Assembly: GCA_021307315.1 (NCBI GenBank)
Contig: JAJSPD010000035.1
Coordinates: forward strand, 1-64,000
Length of the DNA: 64,000 nt
Direction: 5' to 3'
DNA from: Bisporella sp. PMI_857
Lineage: Eukaryota; Ascomycota; Leotiomycetes; Helotiales; Helotiaceae
Positions 12,136 through 24,284 of this stretch are shown here, piece after piece (the first letter of the stretch is position 1; every line of letters starts with the position of its first letter). The notes under the pieces were generated by a model that searched no databases, was not told the origin of the DNA, and saw only the letters and a list, made by a program, of their open reading frames with translations. A program made the position numbers and the translations under genes.

Positions 12136-13020
12136 TCATACAAATCTACCACGTTTTCCTCCTCCACTAAACCCGTCCTTGCCTTCTGGATTCAGGATGT
12201 TGAAGAATTCTCCATAGTCATGAGTGATCTTTCGTTTCTGGCCAGTACTGCTCCGAGATAAAGATGTCCCGCTTCGATTGATGGATCGCCCAGAGTGGTT
12301 GTTGTGTCTTGAACTTGTTCGTGGGGTTCGCGTTACTGTGATTGGTGGAGTTGATGCATGTGACATGCCTGGACCATCTCCTTGACCTCGAGAATTGTCC
12401 GACATATCGATATCGTGATGGTTGCCCTCAGAGTCTTGAGTAAAGGGATTTCCTGCTCGAAAGGTAAACGCGGGAGGGTTTAGGACTACAGGTTCGGGGG
12501 GCGCCGGTGGGGTTGTTGTGGGAGATGGTAAATCTGTTTGTGCTGATGTGGCGGCCACATCGGTAGGTCTCATTGTCGAAGAGATTCGTGGTGCACTGTG
12601 GGATCTATGAATCTCAGGCGATGATGCTCGTTCTTGCTTTGACGTAGACTCTTCATCGCTGTCCGTATGTACAGGAACTGAGTCCCGGCCATCCAGTCTT
12701 TCCGTTGCCCAACGTCTTATCCTCCAACCTTCTCCATCACTCAAACCAATATCTTCATTATCCAGAAAGCTCAGCAGCTCATAAAGTGCGTCCTCGTATC
12801 CCTCTGCCCGTGATCTTCCTTGATCTGCCGCTGCGGTCTTGTAAAGTTGAGTGACTGATAAGGCGGCAGCTTTGAAGGCAGTCAGGAGTTGCTCGGGCGG
12901 TTCACTCGATTTCGATGGTGACGTTCCTGGCAGGGAGGTGTTTAGACTTCTCATGGAGTCCATGACAAGTGATGGGTAGGACGTGTAGCAAATATCTGGA
13001 AGTGGTGTAGTTGTAAACAA
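12136..13020 (-). CDS. HAPSTR1/C16orf72-like conserved protein
   Basis: Single-exon frame of 294 aa. Residues of about 40-110 form the conserved part: an AAALSVTQLYK helix followed by a GYEDALYELLSFLD segment and RRWATERLDG. This pattern resembles the HAPSTR1 (C16orf72) family, whose human member is a nuclear stress-response regulator partnered with the ubiquitin ligase HUWE1. The rest is low complexity, rich in Ser, Thr and Pro, with a basic C-terminus (GQKRKI, GGGKRGRFV) that may be a nuclear signal. A second in-frame ATG about 19 codons downstream (MDSMRS) could be the true start. The family call rests on motif memory and is moderate; coding status is likely from length and composition. 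Confidence 0.65.
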   Translation of the reverse strand: MFTTTPLPDICYTSYPSLVMDSMRSLNTSLPGTSPSKSSEPPEQLLTAFKAAALSVTQLYKTAAADQGRSRAEGYEDALYELLSFLDNEDIGLSDGEGWRIRRWATERLDGRDSVPVHTDSDEESTSKQERASSPEIHRSHSAPRISSTMRPTDVAATSAQTDLPSPTTTPPAPPEPVVLNPPAFTFRAGNPFTQDSEGNHHDIDMSDNSRGQGDGPGMSHASTPPITVTRTPRTSSRHNNHSGRSINRSGTSLSRSSTGQKRKITHDYGEFFNILNPEGKDGFSGGGKRGRFV

Positions 13021-13961
13021 TGGAGGACAAGACTGTAATATATTGAGGGTTCAGGAATGACTTTCGGGGTGCGGCGATTGTGGACCAATAAAATACGGCT
13101 AGACTGACAAAGGGCGGAACTGAAAGAAATATTGAGTAGGCAACAACAGACTATGATTTAGTGCGAGCAACAAAGGTGAAAAGGAGTAAATTTGGAGAAG
13201 TGAAGGGTGGGTTTTTTGGGGGGTTTTTTTGGTGGCGGGGGATGTGAATGGAATTATGATTATACGGATTCGAAAAGAAGGAGTACGAGGTTTTGTTTGT
13301 GTTGTAGTTCTTTGGGGAATTAAATCAAAGTGGGTGGTGGGGTGGTAGTGGTTATAGCTGTAGTAGTGGTTGTAGTTGTAGTGGGTGGTATGTTGTAGGT
13401 TTTAAGGTAAGCTTAGTAGCCTCCTAGCCTAATAATAGTGCTGTAGAAAGGGTTAAACTGGGCAGAAGAGACAGAATGATACAGGGCCTAAAAAAAAATA
13501 AACACCCCCTCCCCGAAACCCCTAAAGAGACAAACAGAAAAGCGGTGGAGGAAGCGGCGACGGCAGAACTTTTTTTTAATAAAAAAAGCGGGTCTTACCC
13601 TGTCCACCCACCAACTTTCGTCACCTTTCGCGAATGTTGAACGGGCTAAAGTAGTACTAAGTACAGGCTACGCTTCACGGGTAACAGGGTCAGCACAGGC
13701 ACTCTGCTGCACTAGCCACTGGCACTGCTACTGGCGCTGGTACTTTTTTGTTCCCCCCATCTAAACTCCCAAACTTTCCTCGACGCGATTCCTCCCCCCT
13801 CCTACATCGCAATACCTATCAACAAACTCCCCTTAAGAGACGCGATCATCATCAACGCGATCGAGTTTCTTCCTTCGCCACCACTGAGACCATCATAAGT
13901 CACAATCGCGCCATTTCACTCGTTCAAACAACTACCCGCGTCAGGCTGAGGCGGATCCACG
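13021..13961. other. Divergent promoter region with G/T-rich low-complexity DNA
   Basis: This region sits between the divergently transcribed HAPSTR1-like and ISWI genes. From about 13200 to 13405 the plus strand is strongly biased to G and T, with imperfect GTAGTG/GTTGTA repeats and mixed G and T runs. The stretch 13740-13960 is C-rich and likely the ISWI 5' UTR. Confidence 0.55.
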
Positions 13962-16900
13962 ATGGCACCTCGCTCATCGCGTACCAGCGGCCATGATACG
14001 GATACCTCCATGCCAGATGCCTCAGAGGCCTTCAAGCCTCTTTTAGTAGATCCAATGGTACGCTATCCTTATTTCAGGGGAATGGCCTCCTTTGAATCAT
14101 AATCCAACTCGCTTACATTGGCATGCTTGGTAAATATGCTTCCCGTGTTAACGCATTTATAGGATGTCGACGAGACCCCAGACTATACCGAGGATTCAGA
14201 TACTAATCCCAATACCACCGCGAGTAGCGTAGCTGGCGAACAAGTTGCCGGTGATGGCCGGAAGAGGAGATCAGAGGCGACCCAGTTACGCCGAAGTGTC
14301 TTTGGTAAGAAGCATGACCGTCTCGGGGAGTCGAAGGTAGGATATATTCCTCTTGAAGTAGAGGCCATGTGAATAATCCGAATTCATGTCTAGGAAGATG
14401 ATTCTATCCGTCGGTTTCGATACCTTCTTGGTTTGACGGATCTTTTCCGACATTTCATCGAGACCAACCAAAACCCACGCATTAGGGAGATCATGCACGA
14501 GATTGATCGTCAGAACGCCGAAGCTGAACAAAAGGCAAAGAGCACCAAAAACAGGAAGGGTGGCGCCGCCGCGGGAAAGGTGCGCAGAACTGAGGCCGAG
14601 GAAGATGCAGAGTTGTTGAAGGATGAAAAGGCAGGGGGTTCTGCTGAGACTGTGTTCAGAGAGTCTCCAGGCTTCATAAAGGGGGGTCAGATGCGCGATT
14701 ATCAAGTTGCAGGTCTTAATTGGCTCATTTCACTCCATGAAAATGGTATTTCTGGAATTTTGGCAGACGAGATGGGCTTAGGCAAGACCCTGCAAACCAT
14801 ATCCTTCCTCGGATACCTCAGACATATTATGGATATTACTGGGCCCCACCTGGTTGTCGTTCCCAAGTCTACCCTTGATAACTGGAAGAGAGAATTTGCC
14901 AAATGGACTCCCGAGGTTAATGTTCTCGTTTTGCAAGGAGCCAAGGACGAGCGCAATTCTTTGATCAACGAGCGACTGATTGACGAGAAATTTGACGTCT
15001 GCATCACAAGCTATGAGATGATTTTACGAGAGAAGTCACATTTGAAGAAATTTGCTTGGGAGTACATCATCATTGATGAGGTAAGTTCTCACTATCCCAC
15101 CTATTTCAATGCGCTAACGAGAAAAGGCCCATCGGATCAAGAATGAAGAGTCATCACTGGCTCAAGTCATACGCCTTTTTAACTCTCGAAATCGTCTCTT
15201 GATCACCGGAACGCCGCTCCAAAACAATCTTCATGAACTTTGGGCTTTATTGAATTTCCTGCTTCCGGATGTATTTGGTGATGCGGAAGCTTTCGATCAG
15301 TGGTTCTCTGGACAAGGGGAGGACCAAGACACTGTCGTGCAACAGCTACATAGAGTCTTGCGGCCTTTCTTACTCCGCCGTGTAAAGAGTGATGTGGAAA
15401 AGAGTCTCCTCCCCAAGAAGGAGATCAATCTATATATTGGAATGTCGGATATGCAGGTCAAATGGTATAAGAAGATTTTAGAGAAAGATATTGATGCCGT
15501 CAATGGAGCCGGTGGCAAGCGCGAGTCCAAGACTCGTCTTCTCAATATTGTTATGCAGCTTCGAAAGTGCTGCAACCACCCATACCTGTTTGAGGGTGCG
15601 GAGCCTGGACCTCCTTATACCACTGATGAGCACTTGATCTATAACGCTGGCAAGATGGCTATGCTGGATAGGTTACTTGTCCGTCTAAAGAAACAAGGCA
15701 GTCGCGTTCTGATATTCTCTCAGATGAGCAGATTATTAGATATCCTTGAGGACTATTGCGTTTTCAGAGAGTTCAAGTATTGCCGAATCGATGGTAGTAC
15801 TGCTCATGAAGAGCGTATTCAGGCAATCGACGAATATAACAAGCCGGATTCGGAAAAGTTTGTCTTCCTCCTGACTACACGTGCTGGTGGTCTTGGAATC
15901 AATCTAACAAGTGCTGACATTGTTGTGCTTTACGACTCGGATTGGAATCCCCAAGCTGATTTGCAAGCGATGGATCGAGCTCATCGAATTGGTCAAACGA
16001 AACAGGTCGTCGTTTATAGATTCGTCACCGAAAATGCAATTGAAGAGAAAGTGTTGGAACGTGCTGCCCAAAAGCTTCGACTCGATCAGCTTGTTATCCA
16101 ACAGGGACGGGCCCAAATTGCTGCTAAAGCTGCCGCGAATAAGGATGAGCTGCTCAACATGATCCAGCATGGTGCAGAGGCAGTATTCCAGAGTAATGGT
16201 GCGACTGGAAGTCTTGTCAAGGCTGATAAGGAACTTAATGATGATGACATCGATGAGATTTTGAGGCATGGTGAAAAGCGAACCGCAGAGTTGAATGCGA
16301 GATATGAGAAGCTTGGGATTGATGACTTGCAAAAGTTCACTTCCGAGTCTGCATATGAGTGGAATGGACAAGACTTTACCAACAAGAAAAAGGAGATTGG
16401 CATTAATTGGATTAACCCAGCCAAGCGCGAACGCAAAGAGCAGTCTTACTCGATGGACAAGTATTATAAGCAGGCTCTCTCAACAGGTGGCCGCACTGCA
16501 GATACAAAGCCAAAGGCACCTCGAGCGCCAAAGCAAGTTACTGTACACGATTACCAGTTCTTTCCCGGCACTCTACGTGATCTCCAAGATCGCGAGACTG
16601 CTTATCATCGGAAAGAGATTGGCTACAAAGTTCCATTACCAGAAGGCCCTGATGAAGATCTCTCTGATCGTGAAGCGGAGCGCGCATTAGACCAGCAAGA
16701 AATCGATAATGCAACACCGCTCACGGACGAAGAACAAGAAGAGAAGCAACGATTGTCTCTCCAAGGCTTCGCCGACTGGAACCGCAGGGATTTTCAGCAA
16801 TTTGTCAACGGGTCGGCAAAGTATGGCCGCAAGGACTACGAGTCCATCGCAGATGAGGTCGATAGCAAGAATAGCGATGAGATCAAGGCCTATGCTAAGG

Positions 16901-17626
16901 TCTTCTGGGCTCGCTATACCGAGATCGCTGATTATCAGAAGTATATTAGTTTGATTGAAGCGGGCGAGGAGAAAACTCGCAAGATGGAACATCAACGAAA
17001 GATGCTCAAGAAGAAGATGGGTCAGTATCGTGTTCCCTTGCAGCAGTTAAAGATCAACTACTCGGTCTCCACTACAAACAAGAAAGTGTATACCGAAGAG
17101 GAGGATCGCTTTCTACTTGTCCTATTGGACAAGTATGGTGTCGACAGCGATGGCATCTATGAGCGTATCCGTGATGATATCCGTGAAAGTCCACTTTTCC
17201 GCTTTGACTGGTTCTTCTTAAGTCGGACACCGATTGAAATCAGCAGACGTTGTACCACTCTTCTCACTACTGTCGCTAGAGAGTTTGAGGATACAAGTGC
17301 TGCGAAAACAAATGGAGCTGCCAATGGTAAAGGCAAGAGAGAGCATGAAGACGATGAGAATGATGAAGATAGCGTACTTGGAGCTCCAAAGAAGAAATCC
17401 AAGAATTCCGTCAAGGTAAGCCTAAAGACAACTGTGCTATATACTTTGGATATGCTAACTAGTCTTTCAGAATAAAGCGCTCGAAAATGTGAGGTCTGTG
17501 ACTGGCAGTAAGGCCACATCCGCTGCACCTTCGTCTCGTGCTTCGAGCGTCCTTTCTTCTAGCCCTGCAGCGCCTGCTTCTTCGAAAAGCAAGAGTAAGC
17601 CGAAGCCAAAGGGTAAGAAGAAATGA
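13962..17626 (+). CDS. ISW2: ISWI-type chromatin remodelling ATPase
   Basis: Nuclear SNF2-family ATPase that spaces nucleosomes and is usually found with an Itc1/ACF1-type partner. Exons: 13962-14057, 14163-14336, 14394-15080, 15127-17415 and 17471-17626, giving 1133 aa. The acidic N-terminus is followed by an AutoN-like region and the helicase core: Walker A in ADEMGLGKT near residue 215, and DEAH near 320, split exactly by an intron after GAT GAG. The C-terminal helicase lobe spans about 500-620 and has DRAHRIGQ near 600. The ISWI-specific C-terminal half is present: HAND near 790, SANT near 867 and SLIDE near 960-1035. The tail is Ser/Lys-rich and ends KGKKK. ISWI membership is secure; assignment to Isw2 rather than Isw1 is likely, not proven. 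Confidence 0.94.
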
Positions 17627-19333
17627 AAGGTAGATTAGAGCAACTCTCATCTTAGCCGCTGCCACTACATATCAAGGCGCCATCAGACGTCATGTGTATT
17701 ATGATATTTATAGGGTTATTAGGGTTATAATTCTCTGGTGCAGGGAGGGGTGGCGTCGCGCGGATTATCTGCATCTATACGGCGTATTAGACAGGCTGTA
17801 GAGAGGATTGCGTTATCTTGGTAGTCTCGGATATGAATCGAAATAATATATACTTTGCAGTTCCCAAGGATGTTCTAAATGTATTTCTATGCCCATCTGT
17901 TACCCTCATTTGTGCCGGTCATAGCAGTGCATTCTTCAATCTCCCCAGATCATACCTATGCACTCCCGAAGCTGCTTCTGGACCATTCATATCTGCTACC
18001 TCTTAATGAAAGTACCTAACCAGGCAATATAGCACAAGTTGGGATACAATACTGTAGTCGTAGCAACTACTGATGTATTTTTGTATGGCGGATTCTTTAG
18101 ATCGCCCCATGATGATGGCAACTCACATAAGGTGGGTCACAAACATCTTGCTGACTAATCAATGATAAACTAACTAAAGGGGAAATTCTCAACCTCAGTT
18201 CATAAGAGTGGTAAACAGATCAATCTCTGAACAACTTTTTTGCCCAGGTATGTGGAGCATGACTATCTGATCAGGCGTATATCTCTATCAGGCTTTGACC
18301 TTTGGAACCCCAAAAAGTCAATTTCGTAGCATCAATTTCAATTTGGATGCGTACAATTCCGCCCACCTATCTCAATCGACCTCTTCACTTGCATTATATT
18401 TCAAAAATATGTAGCATTGCATTCTCAGTGGGATGGACCAACCTAAATAATGCCTCGTTTTTTATGCAGCTTAATTTGCACATTCTGGCCTCTTACAACT
18501 CCACTTGGATATGCTGTCAAGTTTATATTTGGTCTTCGCTCAGCTATACGGCACACTACCCTCCTTGAGCTCGTCATCTCCCCGCAAAGTAAATGCCGGG
18601 GAAGAAGCCTTGACTGCGCTCTTAAGGGAACTGGTCGATGGATTTGGCAGTATTTCCCACGGAAGCCCAGAGAACATGAAGATTATCATCTCGAGAAAGC
18701 GCGACGAGGTAATAAATGAGTAATTCACAGGGAAGGGTATCGAGGTTGTACCTTTCCATAAAAGGCTGAATATTTGGGGCATTGTGTAGAAATAAGAAGT
18801 ATAAGTAGAGTCTATGAGAATGATTCAAAGCGTCTATGCTGTGGAAATACCTCGTAATAACATACACCTGAAATGCAGAGTTAACGCCGCCAGAAATGCA
18901 ATAAAGAGCAAACTGGCTCTTTTATGATGTATAGTCATCCACGAACACCTCTTCCTAGCAGTATCAACCCCCTTATTCAATGATCACCAGGAAACGCCAA
19001 CTAGAGAACCCATAGAATTTCGTCCAATCGATTGTGCAGTTCATAAAGACGCCAATAAATTTTATCCCAGGAATGCCGCAATCGCGAACGAATGGTGGTC
19101 GGCAAATGAGAAAATCTGTCGCGAGTTCAAAGGCGACGGTTAGGGAAAGTAATCTCTCCTTCCTCATCTGAAAGCTCATCCTCATACTTGCCAAGAACAC
19201 CAAAAGGATTATTCAAACCAGCCTGCACGTTTAATGAGGAGGTTTTGGCAACAATTCGGCCTATTTGGCCGCTTCAATTAGCTCCTCATGTAGAAGGTTG
19301 GAATCAAGCTATAAACGAGAGAAGGCATGGCAA
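17627..19333. other. Intergenic region, no supported gene
   Basis: About 1.7 kb between convergent genes (ISWI ATPase and CCCH protein), so it holds two 3' ends. A plus-strand frame at 18505-18723 contains a plausible amphipathic stretch near its end, but there is no domain and no convincing neighbouring exon. I do not call it a gene. Confidence 0.4.
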
Positions 19334-20524
19334 CTAACTAGTAGGAGGACCAATTGGGCCAAATGAAGATGGTCCATACGGACGAGGGTTAGTATGGAAA
19401 GCAGCGTTGACGAATGATGGAGGTCGAGCTACTGTGGTGTTCTCACGACTGCCGCGCCAGGATCCAAGACTGCGAGAGGCTGACATGGAGGAAAGGTTGG
19501 TAGTCGCACCTAGGCCCGCCATTGGTTGCATCAGGGTCACTTGCTGCTGGCGCTTGTACCAGGCTGGAAGGCCATGGTTGAGTCCAAGAGCGACTTGAGT
19601 GGCCTTGTCCAGCGGCATTTCATGCTTGAATCTGCATCCAAGCTGAGTGAACGCGCAGACACCTTCATGGAGCCACTTATCACAGTAGACTTTGTGGCGG
19701 CGAGGGATTGGAACAGCTGGAGCCGGTGGACTAGCGGCGACAATTGAGTCAATATGCATCTGTTAAGAGTAAGCACGATTCTTCTCTTTCTTCGCCTGGT
19801 TTAGTTACCTGGACCTCGGTCTCTCCGGCTCCATCGGGACGTCGTGCTTGCAAGCTCGGAAGCGTGTTGATGAACTATACATAATAAGCAATAGGCGATT
19901 GCGAGTATAAGTGTACTATACCGCGGCAGCCACCATCTCCTCCTTGCCGTCTGGCTGGCCAGCAACCCCACGGGGAAGTTGCAACGGTGGCAGCACTATC
20001 ATATTCTCTGGACCTGTCGTGCATTGTACCTTTACGAAGTCGATTTTGCCCAATTCATCAGCGCGAAGGAGTGGAACATATGAGCCATCTTCTAAGCGGA
20101 TTCCATATGTCGTCGCTACCTTTAACTGGTTCTCTGTTGGCCAAACTGGACCAGGTTTGACACTCGAGAAAGGAACATGGGTAGCCGTGGTGGATTTCGA
20201 CTGAACACTCCCGTTAGAGTTGGCTGCGGCCCGTGCGCCTAATCGAGTTGCTGCGGCGCGCCAGGTAGTAGTTTGGGGAGGGCTTCCTAACGTAGATGGT
20301 GGGCGGGCTTCATTGTTGGCTCTAACTCGGTCCTCACGGTCCCTTGCGGGCTGAACCAGATTATTTGGACTGGACATATTTCCGATGTTCGATGAAGCAG
20401 AGTCGGACTTGATAATGTCTGCAGTTAGCTCGGATATCATTTCAACATCATGATTTTCTGATACTGAGGCATCCCCTGTTGAAAAGTTGCCAGGAAATGC
20501 AAGAGTAGCCACTTCTGCAGACAT
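19334..20524 (-). CDS. CCCH-type zinc-finger protein
   Basis: Three exons: 20524-19922, 19874-19809 and 19759-19334, all joined in phase 0, giving 364 aa. The middle exon is only 66 nt. Near residues 246-270 there is one CCCH finger with spacing C-X8-C-X6-C-X3-H (VYCDKW, GVCAF, LGCRFKH), a type that usually binds RNA. A conserved block before it (TYGIRLEDGSYVPLLRADEL, about residues 147-166) may be a second functional segment. The rest is Ser/Pro/Thr-rich and disordered. The target and pathway are unknown to me. The annotated stop follows GPPTS; a further intron at that point cannot be excluded. Confidence 0.8.
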
Positions 20525-23500
20525 CTTAGTAATAGGCAGGTCACACCGCCAGAATAATTAGAGGTGGGCGAGGGGATGCCGTGAAATGCAAACGGAAGCT
20601 ATAGTCTATAGAATCCTGGGAGGGAAGTGGCTGACAGGAGCGTTGGAATCCAAAGGAAGTATTATACAGCTCACCCTGTAAGCAACAATGCCGTCTTAAG
20701 TATTCCTTCTATGGCTTGAGGACAGTCGTTTGTCGGTAGCAAATAAGGTCGCCTGGAAAGCTGCAGATGTTTGATCTCTGCACGTGATAAGTGCAGGTGC
20801 GTGAAGCTGGGTACAAACTGCAAAGCCAACTCAGACAGATCACGTACAGATGGAGTGATCTGCTGTGTTGTGGATGATGTAAAAGTTGTTCACTGGCTGT
20901 GTTATGGCGCTTGTAGCAGCGCGGTGTCATTTTGCAGTGCTAAGAACCAATTTTCATGCGCAAAATATAGAATCAATTTTGAATTCTGTGCGCCACTTAC
21001 CACTTCCGCCAAAAGACGACACATGAGTATATCTATCTAATGGTTACGGTATTGGATTTGCAGAGATTGGTTCTTGCCTCTTGGCTATAGTCCAGTAGAT
21101 TGAGCCGGGATCTTTTACCAACCCGAGTTGCAGCCATTATATATCGCCAATGACCGAACACAATGCTAATAAATGTGTTCGTTGCATGGTCTGGAAATAG
21201 ACTTAAGGGTAGAAAGAACAATTCTAACCTACTGAATATACGAAGCCAAAGGACGGTGGTGTGTCACGTGTGGTGCCAATTACCGCGATAACAGAGACTC
21301 GTGAGAAATCGAGAGCAGGATCGAAAGGAACAGGTGCAGATTTTTCTTCTGGCTTCGCTTCCTCAAAGATGGAGCTCCCTCAATACAATGCTAAGAGAGC
21401 AATATGAGCAGGCCGCTCCAAATACTATGCATTCTTTAAAGCTTTAAAACCGAATCCATTGCTAAACAAGCCCGGGACGTACATTTCCATACCCTTGACC
21501 AGTAGCGGCGTATTACGTATGATAAGTGACTACCATTCTCAAACAGCTAAATCGGTGGCAGCTCTCACAGGCATTGTGAGTATAGAAGTCACAACTTCAA
21601 ATATTGTGCTAGACTGTTCCGCCTCCGATACCCAACCCGATCCAGAGTAAGGCTATTCTCAATTTAGAAACGGGTACAGCCTTGTGGTCTTCTCTATATA
21701 TTGGTAGTAATTGCCCAGGAACATATGACATAAATGGGTATTGCTTGATTCAGTACGTAACCGCACATAGAGAAAGCTGATACCGTAGAAAAGTAGTGGT
21801 TCCTTGCCCATACGCCGATAATTTCACAGCATTGAAGTATAGTTCAACAATGGCGCTTACCTTTGCAATACCATTCATAGACAGCAGTATCCGGAACACA
21901 TCAGTTCCCAACATGGCTCGATTGGAAATCAAATAAGAGTAATAGCAGGAATAAATTGCAGCATACCCCATGCTAGCGTGGCAGGAACTGGAAGAGACTA
22001 CATACCACGTCTTCAAACCCACATCTGTGATGGGGGAGTTGTGGCAGAATCCCTGCATAATAGATTCTCCTAAAGGTAGTGCTAGCGCAACACGGGGCCT
22101 TCCTCGATCGAAGAGTAAGGTGGCTGAACTGAATATACTAGCTGGACCTATCGATCTAGTGGATAAGTGGCTGCCAAGCTGTCAAGCTGTCAGGTAGTCC
22201 TGCTCCTCAGAATGCCTGTCAACATTATGTCATCTTCAGTGGCTGATCCTTCTAGTCGGGTCAATTCAGGGGCTGTGGCAAAGAGATACTGTAGGACCAG
22301 ATTTCTACCTTATCATTTTGTGAAACACTAGGAACAGATAAACGCGTAGCCCGCTATGATCGAGTTAACAAGTAGTAGCCTTCGTCGAAGCGAAGCAAAG
22401 GTAACTGAGGCTTTCGTGTGCAGTCATGCAACTGTCAAAGAGGAAATGCAATGCTTTAGTGTATAACAAAACAGTTGCCTCAGATTTTATGTCGAGATCA
22501 TAACCATGCCCTACACATGTGGAATTTATAGCATTGGGGAAGGGCGGTTCCTATGGAGACAAGGCCACGGATCCAAGTATTCAATACTTTGCCTGTCGTC
22601 TTAATACACTAGGTAGGTAATATCTCAGACGTGTAGTTAACCCGATGGCAAAGCATTCTGATAAATCGTACATCAAGAGCAGTTTGTCTTAAGGCGATAT
22701 GGTCTCTGCCGCTCTGGCGGTACAATGTCCATGCTGGGAGGCCGACGCAGAAATGATGAAACTATTCACTTTGTAGAATACTGGAAACTCGCCCTTTTTA
22801 TATTTGCATGTGCCCTCTCTGTTTAGGTCTGCTATTTAACATGTTAAAAAGCTGGTTCGCGCTGCCTGAGAGTGAAGCAATGTGTAGCGCTTAAGCCGAA
22901 AATATTTTTTTGGCCCTGAGCACAAGGAGATATGTAGGCGGAAGCGGAGAGACTCTACAATACCCATACGCCGTTTAATTCCAATAATGGTGAGACTCGT
23001 GATATAAAGCGTTCGATTCTATATCATGAGTGTACATCCATGCTTGTAATTAGATGTCGTACAGAGATATTGTTCCATCTCGCGTATTCAAAATTATTCA
23101 TAAGGGTAGACTTGCCTCTCTTGTCGAAGTTGTTCCTCCTGGAAAATGCAAGATTCAAGAATGTTGTCGGTGTTAAGGAATCAAAAATTTATCCCGAAAC
23201 CATGTCTTCAGTAATAGACTAGCCTCTATTCGTCTTTGTTGCTTATTTTAGCATAGGCTTGTCTTACTTTGTTGTTCTGCTCTCGCGGAATGATCTTTCA
23301 GCATGTCTATGGACTTGAACATCGTCGCTGGCTGCTGTATTAATCAACTGAAAGCAACGGGGGCAATGGAATCACAAAAGACTCCAGGCATATTCAAATA
23401 CTGTCCTGGTGGTATTGGGTTTACCACATGGGAAATTATTATTGGTCTGTCTTACTCTCAAGACATTGTGATTTATGAATAACGTACTCATAGGAGAATT

Positions 23501-24284
23501 CATCAACACACGGATCATGGAACATTTCCGGGTTATGGCTTGACTAAACAGTGGTGGTTCCATGGTAACGGGGCATACCAATGTCCGTCTTTGCCGTCAA
23601 CAACAAGCCACACGCGCATGGGAGGATGAGCATGATGTCTGGGAGAATCCAGAATACTATACTACCATGTGTGTGTGGATGCAGCCAAGGCACTGGAAAC
23701 GACTATTTGTCGCTGGTTGAGAGCATTTGAGCAGTTCAACAGGGATCAAAAGTGGAGGATTAAATTGGCCATAACCATTTCATCGTATCTTCGAGATATA
23801 CATATACACCTATTGGTCAATGATAATTCTTGTTGCGATTTTGATTTTTTTTTGGAAAAAAGAAGTTCCATGCCCAATTTTCAAGATGTTTAAGTACGGT
23901 ATGAAGGTGTAGTTACAGAGTTCTGTGGATCACCGAATTGAGCCTATTTCATGGTCTTGTCTTGACATCAATCCATAGCGAATCACGATTTCACATTTGA
24001 TAAAGCTATCGTGTCTACATCTGATATTCTAATTTGAAAAAGTTCTTCCTATCTAGTTAACTTCTCGGGTTGACTACCAAATATCTTCTTCGAACCATTG
24101 GAACAGCTATTTTATCATTAGTCAATTCTTCTTTTCCTTTTTGGGCCTCTATCGAATACTCATCGGAGCAGATTCGAGCCCAGAATGGAACATCTCGTCA
24201 AAAGACAGCATATTCAACATGCCTATTGAGATTCAAAACTTGAACCTCATTGGGGGTATGCGAATCGAATACTAACCTGCACCA
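20525..24284. other. Gene-poor region of 3.8 kb
   Basis: No frame longer than about 100 codons and none with a recognisable domain. Short frames occur throughout on both strands but do not join into a credible spliced gene. It borders the decayed ferric reductase, so it may be an older degraded segment. The left end carries the promoter of the CCCH gene. Confidence 0.45.
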
